Shown piece by piece: positions 1 through 10,829 of a stretch of 64,000 bases of DNA. Within the stretch, counting starts at the first letter, position 1, and the number at the start of each line of letters is the position of its first letter. Both the position numbers and the translations under genes were made by a program. This DNA comes from Ryuthela nishihirai (Eukaryota; Arthropoda; Arachnida; Araneae; Heptathelidae). Below the pieces are notes generated by a model, which saw only the letters and a program-made list of their open reading frames with translations, searched no databases and was not told where the DNA came from. The stretch covers positions 1,240,001 to 1,304,000 of the forward strand of contig JAWZYU010000056.1 of assembly GCA_038380435.1 (NCBI GenBank). The letters run 5' to 3'.

Positions 1-3
1 GTG

Positions 4-439
4 CATTTCATTGCTATGACAAGATGATAAATATTGAAGTAATAGTCCACTATCCTATTAATGATGTTATCAATATTTAGATGGTGAAGGATTTAGCAGG
101 TCTTTGTGAACTATCACAGAAAATACTAATGCAACTATATACAGTAATATATTGATCTTCCATTGTGGCACACACACACACACAGAGCTGATAAACCCTT
201 TGTGGCTTCAGCTGTTGAAAAAAGCTGTTGAAAGCATGTTTAAGATATCCCCTGCTAGAAGTTATCTTTTGCTGCATGTTGGACTGTGCACAGAAATTGA
301 ATCAACAGATGATTCCTCTTCATTGAGCAGATTTGTTGTACACTGTTGCTAGCTGGCAGCCTATCTAATTGGTCACAGATGGGAACTTTGCTCTTTTTCA
401 AACATTTCATTGCTATGACAAGATGATAAATATTGAAGT
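4..439. repeat. 37-bp direct repeat pair and a CA microsatellite
   Basis: A 37-bp sequence containing TTGCTATGACAAGATGATAA is present without change at 4-40 and 403-439, 399 bp apart, so the window probably opens inside a tandem or segmental duplication. A (CA)8 microsatellite lies at 169-184. No coding signal is convincing here. On the minus strand this is inside intron 3 of the VRK-like gene. Confidence 0.7.
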
Positions 440-642
440 CTAGTGGCTGGTACAATTTTCAACATCAGCTTTTGCAGCATATGAAGGACATTACATGACC
501 CCTTTCGTGGCAGGTTGAAAAACTTAATGTAACGAACCTATAAATCGACTTAAAAAAAAGAAGATAAAAAGATTTTTTTTTCTTCCTTTTACTATGCCTG
601 TTTGCAGCTGATTGCTCAGAGCAGCTAGTCTGTGGCAGTTAT

Positions 643-1580
643 CGATAATCTGCAGATGATGTCCTACCAACTCTCACATGATATATCGATGGGTAATAAA
701 TTTGGGGACCTGGTTGGCTCCAGAAGACTGTTGACAAGTTGTAGATATTCCCAGTCCTGCAACGAAGAGGAGTGCTGCAAGTTCCAGAAAATCACCAATA
801 TATTGCAGTCAAAGTGCCTGGAAGACACATCAGAGAAGACCAGTTATCATGACTTATTCACCCAAGACCCAACACCTTCTGCTTAATCAGTGTGTTGTTC
901 AATGGTGGCAGGTGGATCAAAGCATTGACAGATCATCTACACAGGTGTATACAGTGATCATTAGCTCCTACACAAAATTGGGTTGGATTGCTTTACCTCT
1001 GAGCAGCACTCTTTTGCTCACAATAAGCTAAATGGCGAAGTCACAAGGACTCCAAGAGTTCCAAGGAAGTTTGGGGAAGGGGACCAACTATTAAGAGACA
1101 GATGGAAGCCTCAAATCTAGGCTATCCAGGGTGTTCTTTAACCTGCACAGGATATGGCTCTCCTGCACACATGACATGGCTTTAGGTCCTACCTGTCAGA
1201 ATTTTCAAGCCTGTTGTTTCCCACTTTCTGATTAAGGGCAGACAAAACCTGGATTTGTTACTAAAGAAGACACAATGCCATTCAACGTCACAAGCAGTTT
1301 GAGGCCAACACCACTCCATGCACTGTTGACAATGCCTGGCAGTCAGTGGAAGGTGATGCAAGGATTATGTATATGGAATTCTGCAGATGGATAATCTGCA
1401 GATGATGTCCTACCAACTCTCACATGTCCGATGGGTAATAAATTTGGAGACCTGGCTGGCTCCAGAAGACTGTTGACAAGTTGTAGATATTCCCAGTCCT
1501 GCAAGTTCCAGAAAATCATCAATATATTGCAGTCAAAGTGCCTGGAAGACACGTAAGAGAAGACCAGTTATCATGACTGG
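643..1580. repeat. ~200-bp direct repeat pair of unknown family
   Basis: Bases 643-852 and 1389-1580 are two copies of the same ~200-bp sequence with substitutions and small indels. The first copy carries an extra GAAGAGGAGTGCTGCAAG-like segment. Both start near GATAATCTGCAGATGATGTC and end near AGACCAGTTATCATGACT. A SINE-A copy lies between them. The open frames inside are short and match nothing I recognise. It could be two copies of an unknown interspersed repeat or a local duplication split by the SINE. Confidence 0.65.
978..1240 (-). mobile_element. SINE-A copy, diverged, lacking its tRNA head
   Basis: The tail side (GGTTGGATTGCTTTACCTCT) and body match the better copies at 5729 and 8640, but the sequence stops matching near 1240, before the tRNA-like head. 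It is therefore 5'-truncated. The element reads on the minus strand, as in every other SINE-A copy in the window. It is more diverged than the copies at 5729, 8640 and 34370, so it is probably older. Confidence 0.75.
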
Positions 1581-1581
1581 T

Positions 1582-1634
1582 CTTATATACATTACTCATG
1601 CAGCTATGTAATATGCATGAGTAATGTATATAAG
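1582..1634. repeat. Perfect 21-bp hairpin
   Basis: Bases 1582-1602 and 1614-1634 are perfect reverse complements (arm begins CTTATATACATTACTCATGC) with an 11-nt loop. It directly follows the second copy of the ~200-bp direct repeat. No promoter or terminator role is implied in this eukaryotic intron. Confidence 0.85.
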
Positions 1635-1639
1635 AGAGG

Positions 1640-2953
1640 TTCACTAGAAGTCATCAGGAAATGGTTTGCCATGTTATGGAATGATGCAAAGCTAGAGTAA
1701 TAATTCTGTTGATCGGGCTAGCATCACAATCAGTGTGGTGGACATTCTATGTAATCGCTCAGAGTTCTACTGGCTGCAAATTTGTTGAGTATTTAGTCTA
1801 GGCAGTCAGATGTCTTGACTAATAGCACTGACCCTCTCAATCTGTTTTGTTTGACAATAAGATCATTTGTATATTCTGTCATACTGCATAAAAATCGGTC
1901 CAGTTCTTCTGGCTTGTGCAATTTCAATGTCACAGAGTGTATTTACAACAAGCTATTCAAAGTGTTCCCAATCCATCTCTGTGTGCAGAAAACAATAAAG
2001 CATCACTGATTGGCAGACAAACTAAAAATCACAGGGCTCTGCAATAAAAGAACATATAAAATGAAAGAATATGACAATTATTGCTTCCATCTCCCATAAA
2101 TCAGGAAAGGAGTGTGGATGGTACAGAAGAGAATTCCTGCTACACCTTCTCAATGATGCACTTGTCAGTAACACTATGTTTCATGTGAACATGTCATTTA
2201 CCTCTCTGTAGATTTTTGTGTTTTTAACTGAGATTTATTTTACTTGAATGTATTTCGGACTTGTTTTCACAATGCTTACTATGTTTGTTATAAATTAATG
2301 TTTATTTTACCCTTTTTATGGCCTATAAACATTGCCATATTAAATGATGATATGACCTAGGTATAGTTTACATTTTATGATTTTTTTTTGCTATTATCAT
2401 GCTCCATAACCCTGGTTCATATCTTTTTTCCTATTTTATTGATAACCTTATCATTCTTACATTGAGTAAGTAGAAAATAAACTGTGTTTTTCCCAATATT
2501 TAATTGCCATATTTATTATTTTCACCTAACCACTTATTTTCCATTAGATCTTAGTTTTGCCAAGCATGGTTTTGACAAATGCAGTACTTTTCTGGAATAT
2601 ATAACCCCCATCATTGGCAAGAGATTATTGTATATTTGATACTTTATTACTTCTGTTTATTACATAATACTGAATTTGTAAATGATATAACTGTAGATTA
2701 TATTCACTTTGTTCAAGCAGATGAGATGAGAAATGCTTTCCCTAGGTAGAATGTTAGTAAAATTTGATTCACTATTGAAAAAGTGGCAACATCGGTGAAA
2801 AGATTGTCAGTAAGGGTTCGACAACTGCTGCCGTATGGCATATTATGATGAATTAATTTCTTTGCATGAATTCATGGCTTTTTCATTAATGTGTGGCAAT
2901 CAAAAAAATGGCACTGACAAAAATTAGTTATATTTGAAAAAAATGCTACTTAC
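1640..2953. other. Unannotated part of VRK-like intron 3
   Basis: This AT-rich stretch has no SINE head, LINE match or exon-like sequence that I can support. The short open frame near 1815-2009 has no recognisable motif. By position it is the 5' part of intron 3 of the minus-strand kinase gene. Confidence 0.5.
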
Positions 2954-3009
2954 AACTTTAATCACATACTCTGCATCTGTTCCCGGCTGTTTCGATATAT
3001 CATCTGATG
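2954..3009 (-). CDS. VRK1-like: VRK-like kinase, coding exon 3 (internal, 56 bp)
   Basis: Read on the minus strand, this exon follows a TATATAG acceptor preceded by a T-rich tract and ends before a GTAAGT donor. It completes the codon begun by the last G of exon 2 (GCA, Ala65) and then reads 18 codons, SDDISKQPGTDAEYVIKV. The final K82 matches the nucleotide-binding lysine of the kinase VxIK motif, and VRK family members have a similar acidic loop between the glycine-rich loop and this lysine. The exon ends in phase 0. The next exon should carry the segment after the lysine and is not in this window. It is too short to be called as an open frame; the support is splice signals, frame continuity and family match. 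Confidence 0.88.
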
Positions 3010-3514
3010 CTATATAAGTAAAAAAAAATATTCTTTAATCTTATCCATATACAATTTAAAAGATATTCACTATATTACCATAAGAGTTCATGTTCAATGA
3101 ATGAAAAGCCACATTAAAAATTTTCCAACTTTGAAAATAAGCTTTCTGAAGGAAAAGATCACTGAGAAAAACTGAAGATCTCATTCAAATCTCTCTAAAT
3201 CAGTGGTGTCCACTACAAATTCAAGATTCAGCACTCTTGTGGCAAACTGATAAGCATTTTCCCAACATAATAAGTTATTATTTTCACATATACATAAGAT
3301 TTTCCTATAAAGGTAACATGTAATACATAATAATTTTGAAATTATTTATTAAATTTTAATGTGATATTCAACAGTTTTTTATTCTTAATTATCACTGTAT
3401 TTATTTACATCTTAGTACAATATTAAAAAGAAATAGCTGCCTTCCCTGATCATAGATGGTGCCAGCATGACAATGACAGGAGATTGATAGGACATATTAG
3501 TGGGAAAAGATGGA

Positions 3515-3620
3515 GCTGGCATTGGTTCAGTAGTTTAGAACAATCTGGCATGTATCTGGAGAAAAATGGGTTTGAATTCCACACATTGGAAAAACTTTTT
3601 TACACAAAACACTTTCTTAA
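3515..3620 (+). mobile_element. tRNA-like SINE fragment (family E)
   Basis: A box-A-like stretch (TGGTTCAGTAGTTTAGAAC) is followed about 30 bp later by a box-B-like GGGTTTGAATTCC, then an A/T-rich tail. Spacing and order fit a pol III tRNA-derived promoter. The acceptor stem does not pair well, so it is a SINE head or decayed tRNA relic, not a working tRNA gene. A minus-strand sequence at 53545-53640 looks related. Confidence 0.5.
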
Positions 3621-4080
3621 TCATTGCTTAATTCTTCATCATCATTATCCTCAAGCAGCCATAAGCTGCAGAGGTCCAATCAGACCATGCAATTTAGTTC
3701 TCCAAACACATCTGTCCTGAGCTACATCTGCTGCATCTGGCTACTGTAGATCAATTCTAACAAGATCATGTTTAACATTATCTGGCCACTCTATTCTAGG
3801 CATCCCCCTCTTTCTGACTCTTTATAGTTCACAACCCTATTTGCTAATGTATAGTTATATGTATGGGCAACATGGCCAACCAATGGAGTCTCTCTTTGAA
3901 CAATATGCTGTTCAAAGGAGGTTGCTGACTCCTTTGCCTAACCTCATCATTACTTACAAAGTTGAATCACCTAATGCCCAATATGCTGTGTATGCACCTA
4001 GAACCAAAGGCATCAACTTTCCTGTTATCTTGTTTACAAAGGGTCCATGTTTCATTCCCATAACTAACTCTAGAAAGAAT

Positions 4081-4134
4081 CAAACTATTATTCAACTATT
4101 ATACAGCTAAATCAAACTATTATACAGCTAAATC
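4081..4134. repeat. Short tandem duplication inside L1x
   Basis: The unit CAAACTATTATACAGCTAAAT occurs twice in direct succession (near 4110-4131), with a related shorter unit just before. It sits in the 3' untranslated part of the LINE copy and looks like a replication slippage event. Confidence 0.6.
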
Positions 4135-4853
4135 TTAGTCAATAGGTCAATATGTCTATTTCTCCACTCTCCATAGATTCTTAAAAGTCCCAGCAGCTAC
4201 TTGTCTGTTAATCTCATGCCACACATCACCAGTATCTCTTACATAGCTCCCAAGATAATCAAATTGAGATACATGTTCAAGGGTGGAACTATTCAGATCA
4301 ACTGAACTTAGCCTGCCTGACCAATTTTCACCACCTTAGTTTTCTTTCTGTTTATCACCAAACCTACTCTACTACTAGTCTCATCAACAGCTGTAATGCG
4401 AGAATTCATCTCATCAACATCATTAGCCAAAAGGGCCAAATCATCAACATAATCTAAATTAGAAATTTTCATATCTCCAGACCATTTAAGGCCAAAATCT
4501 TTCCCTTGCAGTGAATTTTGTATAACATAATCAATAACCAAACTAATGAGAAAAGGAGACAAAATGCACCCTTGTCGAACACCAGAAGTAATGCCAAACC
4601 AATTGCTACAAGCCTTACTTACCAACTCTCACACACGACTCAATGTTATTACAGAGAGCTTTCATTATGTTAACTAACTTGTCTGGTATACCGTATGATC
4701 TCACAATCAACCACAAATTATGACGATAAACAGAGTCGAAAGCCTTTTTGAAATCAACAAAGCTAGCAACCAAAGGTTCATGAAACTCTAAACATTTCTC
4801 AAGAATCTGCCTAAGTAAAAATATCTGATCTACACATCCCTTACCACTTATTA

Positions 4854-4950
4854 ACTGGATCATGCTACCTGGCTCTCATGTCTCCTGTGATGCTGCTGGC
4901 AGTTTCACAATAACCAAGGCTCTAACAATAACAAGCTCTGTCTTAGTTCC
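4854..4950. repeat. ~97-bp segment shared in inverted orientation with 6427-6524
   Basis: This segment interrupts the LINE RT region between CCACTT and CACATTGCTCATCACGC, which are nearly contiguous in the other LINE copies. It is the reverse complement of 6427-6524 with about three mismatches, and contains CTGGCTCTCATGTCTCCTG. No target-site duplication is evident. It could be a tiny mobile element or a templated insertion copied from 1.5 kb away. Confidence 0.75.
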
Positions 4951-5728
4951 ACATTGCTCATCACGCAATTTCCTGTCAACCAGATTTTTAATTCTATTAA
5001 GCACAATCATGCAAAGAACTTGACCTGGAACAGAAAGTAGGCTGATACCCCTATAGTTATCACAAAAGCTGCAATCACCTTTTTTAAAAGATATTCAAAA
5101 TTTCAGTCATCCAAAATGGTAACTGAAACATTCCTAGCTCAAAACATTTATATTGTAATTTCATCTACCCCTGGGGATTTATGTAGTTTTAGTTTAGAAA
5201 TAGCCAAATTAACTTCAGATGTGTTATAGGGCCAACATTAAAGCCAGTTATGCATCTATCATCATTACAAACAATGGGAGTAGAACTAACTACTTTGTTT
5301 GAAACATCACTGAAATGCTCAGTCTACCTAGCTATGACATAATCGTCACCTTCTATAACTTTACCTTGCTTATCCTTCAAATCCCTGTATACCTGTCAGC
5401 TTCTTCCCACAGAAAGTATTAATTATCTGGTACAACTTTCTGCTATTATGCTGTTTTTATTAACCCTTCTAAGGTCCTCGATATTGGCAAAATCCTAACA
5501 TTGACAGAATCCAAAATGAGAGGCCCAAGATGTTTATGTTAGTTTTTCATACAACAAAAAAATTAGGAATTGCTGTTTGAAAATTTTTGCACACATATTT
5601 TATAAAAAATATGTAATTCAAGCTTGAAAAATACTATTTTAATTTTTTATTTGATACATATTTTATTAAACTATAATATAAATAATTTGATAAAGTCATC
5701 TGATTGCCATATTTTAGAAGAGCTATAC

Positions 5729-6113
5729 AGGTTGGGTTGTTTTACCTCTGAGCGGCACTTTTTTGCACACCATGGGCTAAATGGCCAGGTCAAATGGACC
5801 CCGAAGGCTCAGAGAAGGTCGGGGGAGGGAACCCACTGGAACAGCTGTTGGGAGACAGATGGTAGCTTCCCGTCAAGGCCATCCAGCGTTCTTTAACGTA
5901 CACAGGATATGGCTCTCCCGCACACGGGGCCACGGCTTAACGTCCCATTCGATGGACAGCAGCCTTTCCAAGCCCATCGGTGTCCCCCTACTGACCGTGG
6001 GCAGGGCAGGGAATTTTGCGGAGATAAATCTCAACGCTGACCCAGCTGGGACTCGAACCTGGGAACTACAGATTACGAGCCTGGCGCGCTACCGACTGAG
6101 CCACCCCTGCCCC
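5729..6113 (-). mobile_element. SINE-A copy, full length, with target-site duplication
   Basis: This 385-bp element has its tRNA-like head at the high-coordinate end, read on the minus strand. The head shows box A GGCTCAGTCGGTAGCGCG and box B GGTTCGAGTCC. The stretch from box A through the anticodon arm resembles elongator tRNA-Met, with CTCGTAATC where tRNA-Met has CTCATAATC. The body is ~300 bp and the tail ends AAAACAACCCAACC. It is flanked by the 10-bp duplication AGAGCTATAC (5719-5728 and 6114-6123). It is one of the least diverged copies. Confidence 0.92.
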
Positions 6114-6298
6114 AGAGCTATACGGTATTGCTGATTTATTAACGTTACTCTGTATTGAAGAAATCACCTGATTTAAGCTCACAAGTTTGATTTGAACTAT
6201 TATCAATTTTTTTCTTAAACTTTCATAAATCTTAAAATTAGCAAAAAAACTGCTATTTTTAAAAACAGAAGATTTTTGGTAGTAATTGCAAAGTATGC

Positions 6299-6312
6299 AT
6301 CCCCCCCCCCAC
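6299..6312 (+). repeat. Poly-C tract
   Basis: A run of about ten C residues, ending at 6310, in the P1 element interior. Such tracts recur in the window near 10590, 48250 and 63180. Confidence 0.8.
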
Positions 6313-6426
6313 CTACATACACAATCTTTTTTGCCTTTAACCTATTTCAGTATTCCTAGAATTATTTATATCATTTAACCCATTTATCGCAGTATTCTCT
6401 GACTGGTTCTTGCTCTTCAAATTGAA

Positions 6427-6524
6427 ACTAAGACAGAGCTTGTTATTGTTAGAGCCTTGGTTATTGTGAAACTGCCAGCGGCATCACAGGAGACATGAGA
6501 GCCAGGTGGCATGATCCAGTTAAT
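6427..6524. repeat. Inverted partner of the 4854-4950 segment
   Basis: This ~98-bp stretch within the P1 element is the reverse complement of 4854-4950. It contains CAGGAGACATGAGAGCCAG. The P2 copy near 17990 does not show the same sequence, so the segment may also be a late addition here. Confidence 0.7.
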
Positions 6525-6919
6525 TGCTGGCACGTGTGGCAGTCAAGTGGCTAACAAACTGGATTGTTTACAGCAGGCACTGTTCTTATACTTTTGATAA
6601 ATTCACCATGTATGTAGATTTATTTAATTTTGGTAATTGCATGTCTGGCTTACAACTTGTTGCTGCATATATTTGATTTAACATTGCATTATGATATATG
6701 TTAATTTTTCATTTTATTATTTCTTTGTTTTCAAGTAAATAAATTTTGATCTTTTATCGTTTCCTGAAAATGGTCTTGGATACAGAGGTAAAAAGAAGTT
6801 TCTTAGCATGTAAATCAGACCTCATGTGAGAGAGCAATTTCAGAAAATTCAGCAAGTGTAAAAATAGCTGGGCCTCTCGATATAAACCAGTTTTTCAGGT
6901 GGGACCCTGGAAGGGTTAA

Positions 6920-7655
6920 TGCTAGAATACCTGCCTCTTTGCAGCTAGCCAAAGTCATAAACTCAGGACAAAAAAAGCATTTATAAATCTGATGCTGCTC
7001 ACTAAATTTCAACTTTACTGATTTCACCGACTCAATTTTTTGGCCGAATGTCCTATCAGACTCACTATGCATGATTTGAAAATGCTTCTTATCATCCACT
7101 TGGTTTGCACTGAATAATTTTGTTACAAGGAAAGCATGCCAATTCTTTATTTATTTCCATAAAGACAAATTGCAATTCCCATTTGCAGTGAGATTTATAT
7201 ATAACTTTCTCCCAAATGCTCTCTATTTCTTTGTTACAATTTCTGCTGAAGTGCTGAAATCACAGAAGGTTATTAGTGTCCGCTATATACAAATTTGTGA
7301 TTTATTTGATTACAAATTTATCAATTTCAATTCAATTTCGTATTCCAAAGTAAAACTAATAAGATATAAATAAGGAGGGATTTTACGACCAGCTGGGGGA
7401 ATGCTACTAAGGGTAATGGAGGCCAAAACCTTGTGCATATTTTATGAGTATTTTTAAACATTTCCAAAACAAAGGTGAAAATGTTACATTGCAATGGAAA
7501 TTAACCCTGCCCCCACAATTTTTTCTAGATTTGGGCCTGAATAGTTTAAATAAGCAAATGAAAAGATATAGCACACTGATTTAGTCTGCTGCATATGAAT
7601 CACAGTGTATTTCAGACATATACTTTAAGCCAATTTTTATAATAAATAATATAAT
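6920..7655. other. Unannotated intron sequence
   Basis: A/T-rich DNA between the P1 element and SINE-B. The minus-strand frame 6815-7099 overlaps the P1 terminus and has no recognisable motif. I see no exon, LINE or SINE head here. Confidence 0.5.
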
Positions 7656-7657
7656 AA

Positions 7658-7850
7658 ATACCCCCTCAAGCAGCTGCTTGCCACAGAGGACTGACAGGAG
7701 CCTGTCAGTTTATATGCCATAGTAGAAGATCTGAGAGGGTGGTAGGACCTCAGCAGAAAACAACACAAACATCCATGCCTTACCCGGGACTCGAACCCAG
7801 GTCCCTTAGACCAGTAGCCAAGCGCGCTAACCACTCGGCCACAACACACC
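7658..7850 (-). mobile_element. SINE-B copy, near full length
   Basis: A ~190-bp tRNA-derived SINE read on the minus strand. The head has box A GGCCGAGTGGTTAGCGCG and box B GGTTCGAGTCCCGGG. The body carries a conserved TTTTCTGCTGAGGTCCTACC-like stretch. The 3' part contains two self-complementary segments, TGACAGGCTCCTGTCA and AAGCAGCTGCTT, then GAGGGGGTATTTATT. Related copies are at 24826, 47451, 47867, 60281, 62180, 63180 and 63703. The tRNA of origin is uncertain; Ser or Leu-type D arms look similar. Confidence 0.88.
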
Positions 7851-7889
7851 ATATTATTATTCTGTGATTGTAAGAAAGAATTCACCACA

Positions 7890-8639
7890 TATGAGTAGCT
7901 GATTTACCACTTATGGAGAATGCCAATGTTACTAGGCAATTCTACCAAAATCATGATTTTTCAATAATATCTATTTATTACTTAAAAAGTTAATGAAATA
8001 GGAAGGTCTAACAGCAGAAACACTGCAGATAATGCTCATCCTAAACACTTTTTAAAGGAAACTCTGAATCATTATAGAAATTTACAAAATTTTGCTTATT
8101 TTAGTGAATGACTTATAAATATTCATCAACTTATGTTTAACTTTTGAGGTAAATACTTATAACCAGTGTAAAATGTTTCAGCTTCTGTGACTCTTTAAAT
8201 TATTATGAAGATAAAAACCCAGTGTGCTGAATGAAATATAGATAAAGTTAACTCTCTAACCACTGTAGGTGTTAGTTTTGTGTGCATAGCTGCTAGCTAG
8301 TTTAATTAGTATGTGCAGTGTTTATAGAGTTAACTTAATCTATCTTTAAATTATTATGTGAATATTATTGTAAATTGGGATTTAGATATTTGGGTGAGAT
8401 CTTCAATTTATCTTGAATGATAATTTCTCATAAAACGCTTTTTACAAAGTTTGTGTTTTTATATGTGCCTTTTCATTCACATAACAGAGTGCAAACACTT
8501 GGCAATATATATATATAAATATTAAAAAATATATATCTACGAGCAAAAAATGCATGCTAATAATAAAATTTATGCTGGATTACTGTTATTAATAAATAAA
8601 CCCTTTAGCTAAAAAATGGAAATTACCAAAACTTTATAT
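7890..8639. other. Unannotated intron sequence
   Basis: A/T-rich DNA with a short TA repeat near 8501-8515. Nothing in it resembles the known repeat families of this window, and no splice-flanked open frame is visible. Confidence 0.5.
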
Positions 8640-9022
8640 TTGGGTTGTTTTACCTCTGAGCGGCACTTTTTTGCACACCATGGGCTAAATGGCCAGGCCA
8701 CAAGGACCCCGAAGGCTCAGAGAAGGTTGGGGGAGGGGACCCACTGGAACAGCTGTTGGGAGCCAGATGGTAGCCTCCCATCAAGGCCATCCAGCGTGTT
8801 CTTTAACGTGCACAGGGTATGGCTCTCCCACACACGGGGCCACGGCTTAACGTCCCATCCGACGGACGGCGGCCTTTCCAAGCCCATCGGTGTCCCCTAC
8901 TGACCGTGGGCAGGGCGGGGAATTTTTGCGGAGATAAATCTCAACGCTGACCCAGCTGGGACTCGAACCTGGGAACTACAGATTACGAGCCTGGCGCGCT
9001 ACCGACTGAGCCACCCCCGCCC
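8640..9022 (-). mobile_element. SINE-A copy, full length, with 14-bp target-site duplication
   Basis: A 383-bp copy with intact box A and box B at its minus-strand 5' end. It is flanked by a perfect 14-bp duplication, CCAAAACTTTATAT, at 8626-8639 and 9023-9036. It is close in sequence to the copy at 5729. The perfect duplication suggests a comparatively recent insertion. Confidence 0.93.
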
Positions 9023-9350
9023 CCAAAACTTTATATAAAAAATCAGAGAGGATAACTACTAATTTACTTTTAAGACTAACTTTGGCATATGGCTGAAAAA
9101 ACATTACTAACATATAAATATATTAGTTAAAAACTATTGTCAAATGCTGAAACCAGATGTTACATTTCACCAAACTGCATAAAAAGTAAAAATACATAAT
9201 TATTAAAACTAATTATTTACTCAGCATTACTTTGGTCTTTAACTCACTCAGTTTAACTCTAAAATGTAGTAAATGACTCCTCCCTCACATTGCAAGCTTT
9301 CATTTGGCATGGAACCCGTTAAACTCAACCACACAAAATTCCCTTTTTCT

Positions 9351-9372
9351 GGGGGGGGGGGGGGGGGGGGGG
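9351..9372 (+). repeat. Poly-G tract of 22
   Basis: Twenty-two consecutive G residues preceded by CCCTTTTTCT. A run this long can form G-quadruplexes and is hard to sequence, so the length is not certain. Confidence 0.8.
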
Positions 9373-9379
9373 AACCTTT

Positions 9380-10560
9380 ATGTTTTAAAATAAAAGGTAG
9401 CTGTATAATGAATTTGGTTATCATTTAGAAAATATTCTTCCCCTTTTATTGGGAGGGATGGTGAGTTTGAGGAAAAAATCTTGCACTGCTTCAAGTAATG
9501 ACATGAGAAAGCTGTATACTGAATTTGGTATACAGCTGACCACATAAGATTTCTTCCACATTTGGGAGGCAGAAGGTTTGTGGGACCAATCAAAGCATAG
9601 ACAAAATACCCTCTCTTTTATCTCTGGACAATATAAGTTCACATATGTGAACTTATATCTGGACTGACCCCACCACAGGACAATAGACTCATCTACCCAT
9701 TGAATATCACCACAAGAAAAAAACCAAGTAAATCCCCAGATAGTATTTCCATTTAATTGTCTCAGCAATTTAATAATCAACCTCACCTTGTACATATGTT
9801 GAGAAAAATATAGGAGACAATTCTAACATTTGAATCTAGCAGTGACTATGTGTATCTTGTACTTCTCTGCAGCTCCTTTAAGAAGAGACTGCATAAAGTT
9901 AAATAGGAAAGGTTTTCAATTTCTCTACTTATATTTTCTCATTAGATTATTTTTTATGCTATTTGAAGTCTATTTCAGAGAAAACTCATTTAATTATTTT
10001 GCCTGAGTGCATTCAAAAGCACAGCAAATCTCTTCTACAGGGATAAAGATAGTTCAGTGTCATTGAACGGCTCAACAAATGATTTGCTGAAAATCTACTC
10101 GATGAAACCGAAAAATTGGAGCAAAGAAAATTTCCACAAAAGAAAATATTTTTCGCTTTCACCTGCAACTTAAGTGTCTGTAGAGAGTTTTTCTATGCTT
10201 AAATGGATTCCCTCTAACAAAAGAAATAATTTGGATTCAAAATTATTAGATGACATTTTGCTTATAAATGATGAATAAAATAGAATATATTGATTGCTTT
10301 ATGTATCGAAATTTTTGAATGAATTTTTTTTCATCGACTATGCATTTATGAAGTTAATATTTCTGATAGGAATTTTACTTTCTTTGCAAAATTTCCTCGA
10401 GTTCTTTTAGTAAATACTTTTAAAACATTAATCTGTGCACAAAGATCATTATAGTACTAAGAATTATGAATGCATATTTATGCTCAGAAATTTTTATTAA
10501 TAATGCTCCATTTTATTCTGAACAATTTTTAGAAATTTGGTACAAATCTCTTTAGTCAGA
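9380..10560. other. Unannotated intron sequence with small hairpins
   Basis: No repeat family, exon or transposase is recognisable. The minus-strand frames at 9378-9593 and 9421-9795 overlap each other and carry no motif I know. Two inverted repeats are present: AGCTGTATAC around 9510-9537 and the palindrome at 9631-9658. Confidence 0.5.
9631..9658. repeat. Perfect 28-bp palindrome
   Basis: ATATAAGTTCACAT is followed at once by its reverse complement, with no loop. It lies in otherwise unclassified intron sequence. Confidence 0.85.
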
Positions 10561-10564
10561 GATG

Positions 10565-10824
10565 TACCCAGGGAGGGGTTCGGTCCAGACCCCCCCCCCC
10601 TCTCTAAAAATCCAGTCATCTTATATGAAATCTCAAACTTGTCTACTGCTTTAAAATCCAATTGTATAAATTTATTTTACCCACAAATTTTATGCCCAAT
10701 ACTAAAAGTAGATTAAAAAAAAAACTATAAAATTTTATTGCATATAGAAGATCATTTTAACATTTCATGTCTGGTCCCCCTCCCCTAATTTCATGTCTGT
10801 CCCCCCCTAAAAAAAATCCTGGTA
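10565..10824. mobile_element. Candidate MITE with short inverted ends
   Basis: The sequence begins TACCCAGGGAGGGG and ends AAAAATCCTGGTA, so about seven terminal bases are inverted. Inside are C-rich runs (CCAGACCCCCCCCCCTC near 10590 and GGTCCCCCTCCCC near 10775), which themselves are partly related. At 260 bp with no coding capacity it fits a MITE, but I see no clear target duplication. Confidence 0.45.
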
Positions 10825-10829
10825 TGTGC

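Larger units (their letters stand above)
3640..5459 (-). mobile_element. L1x non-LTR retrotransposon copy, 5'-truncated and broken
   Basis: This is the 3' part of an APE-type LINE (family called L1x here), with its 3' end at the ATCATCATTATCCTCAAGC tail near 3640. Minus-strand frames show reverse transcriptase blocks: GCVDQIFLLRQILEKC, FVDFKKAFDSVYRHNLW, GVRQGCILSPF and a catalytic motif changed from YADD to YVDD. The coding region is split between frames (4308-4625 and 4615-4863 are the longest pieces), so it is inactive. A ~98-bp foreign insertion at 4854-4950 replaces part of the RT region. The 5' side stops where a TTAA-type element begins at 5460. The clade is not assigned; RTE-like or a related group is possible. 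Confidence 0.85.
5464..6915. mobile_element. TTAA-flanked non-autonomous piggyBac-like element, copy P1
   Basis: The element starts CCCTTCTAAGGTCC after TTAA (5460-5463) and ends GGGACCCTGGAAGGG before TTAA (6916-6919). The inverted termini agree at most positions, and the TTAA duplication is the signature of piggyBac transposition. Related copies are at 17299-19546 and 24735-25527. The interior is A/T-rich and encodes no recognisable transposase. Inside are a SINE-A (5729-6113) with its own target duplication, and the segment 6427-6524 that recurs inverted at 4854. Confidence 0.75.

Noticed and set aside
1815..2009. Possible VRK exon 4 in the intron 3 region
   Set aside because: No minus-strand frame in 1-2953 carries the kinase segment expected after the VIKV lysine.
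5781..6134. 117-codon frame with apparent protein sequence
   Set aside because: Entirely inside SINE-A; the same peptide recurs with each G/C-rich SINE copy and reflects its non-coding body.
9421..9795. 124-codon minus-strand frame
   Set aside because: It overlaps another frame and holds two hairpins, has no domain, and no evidence of splicing.
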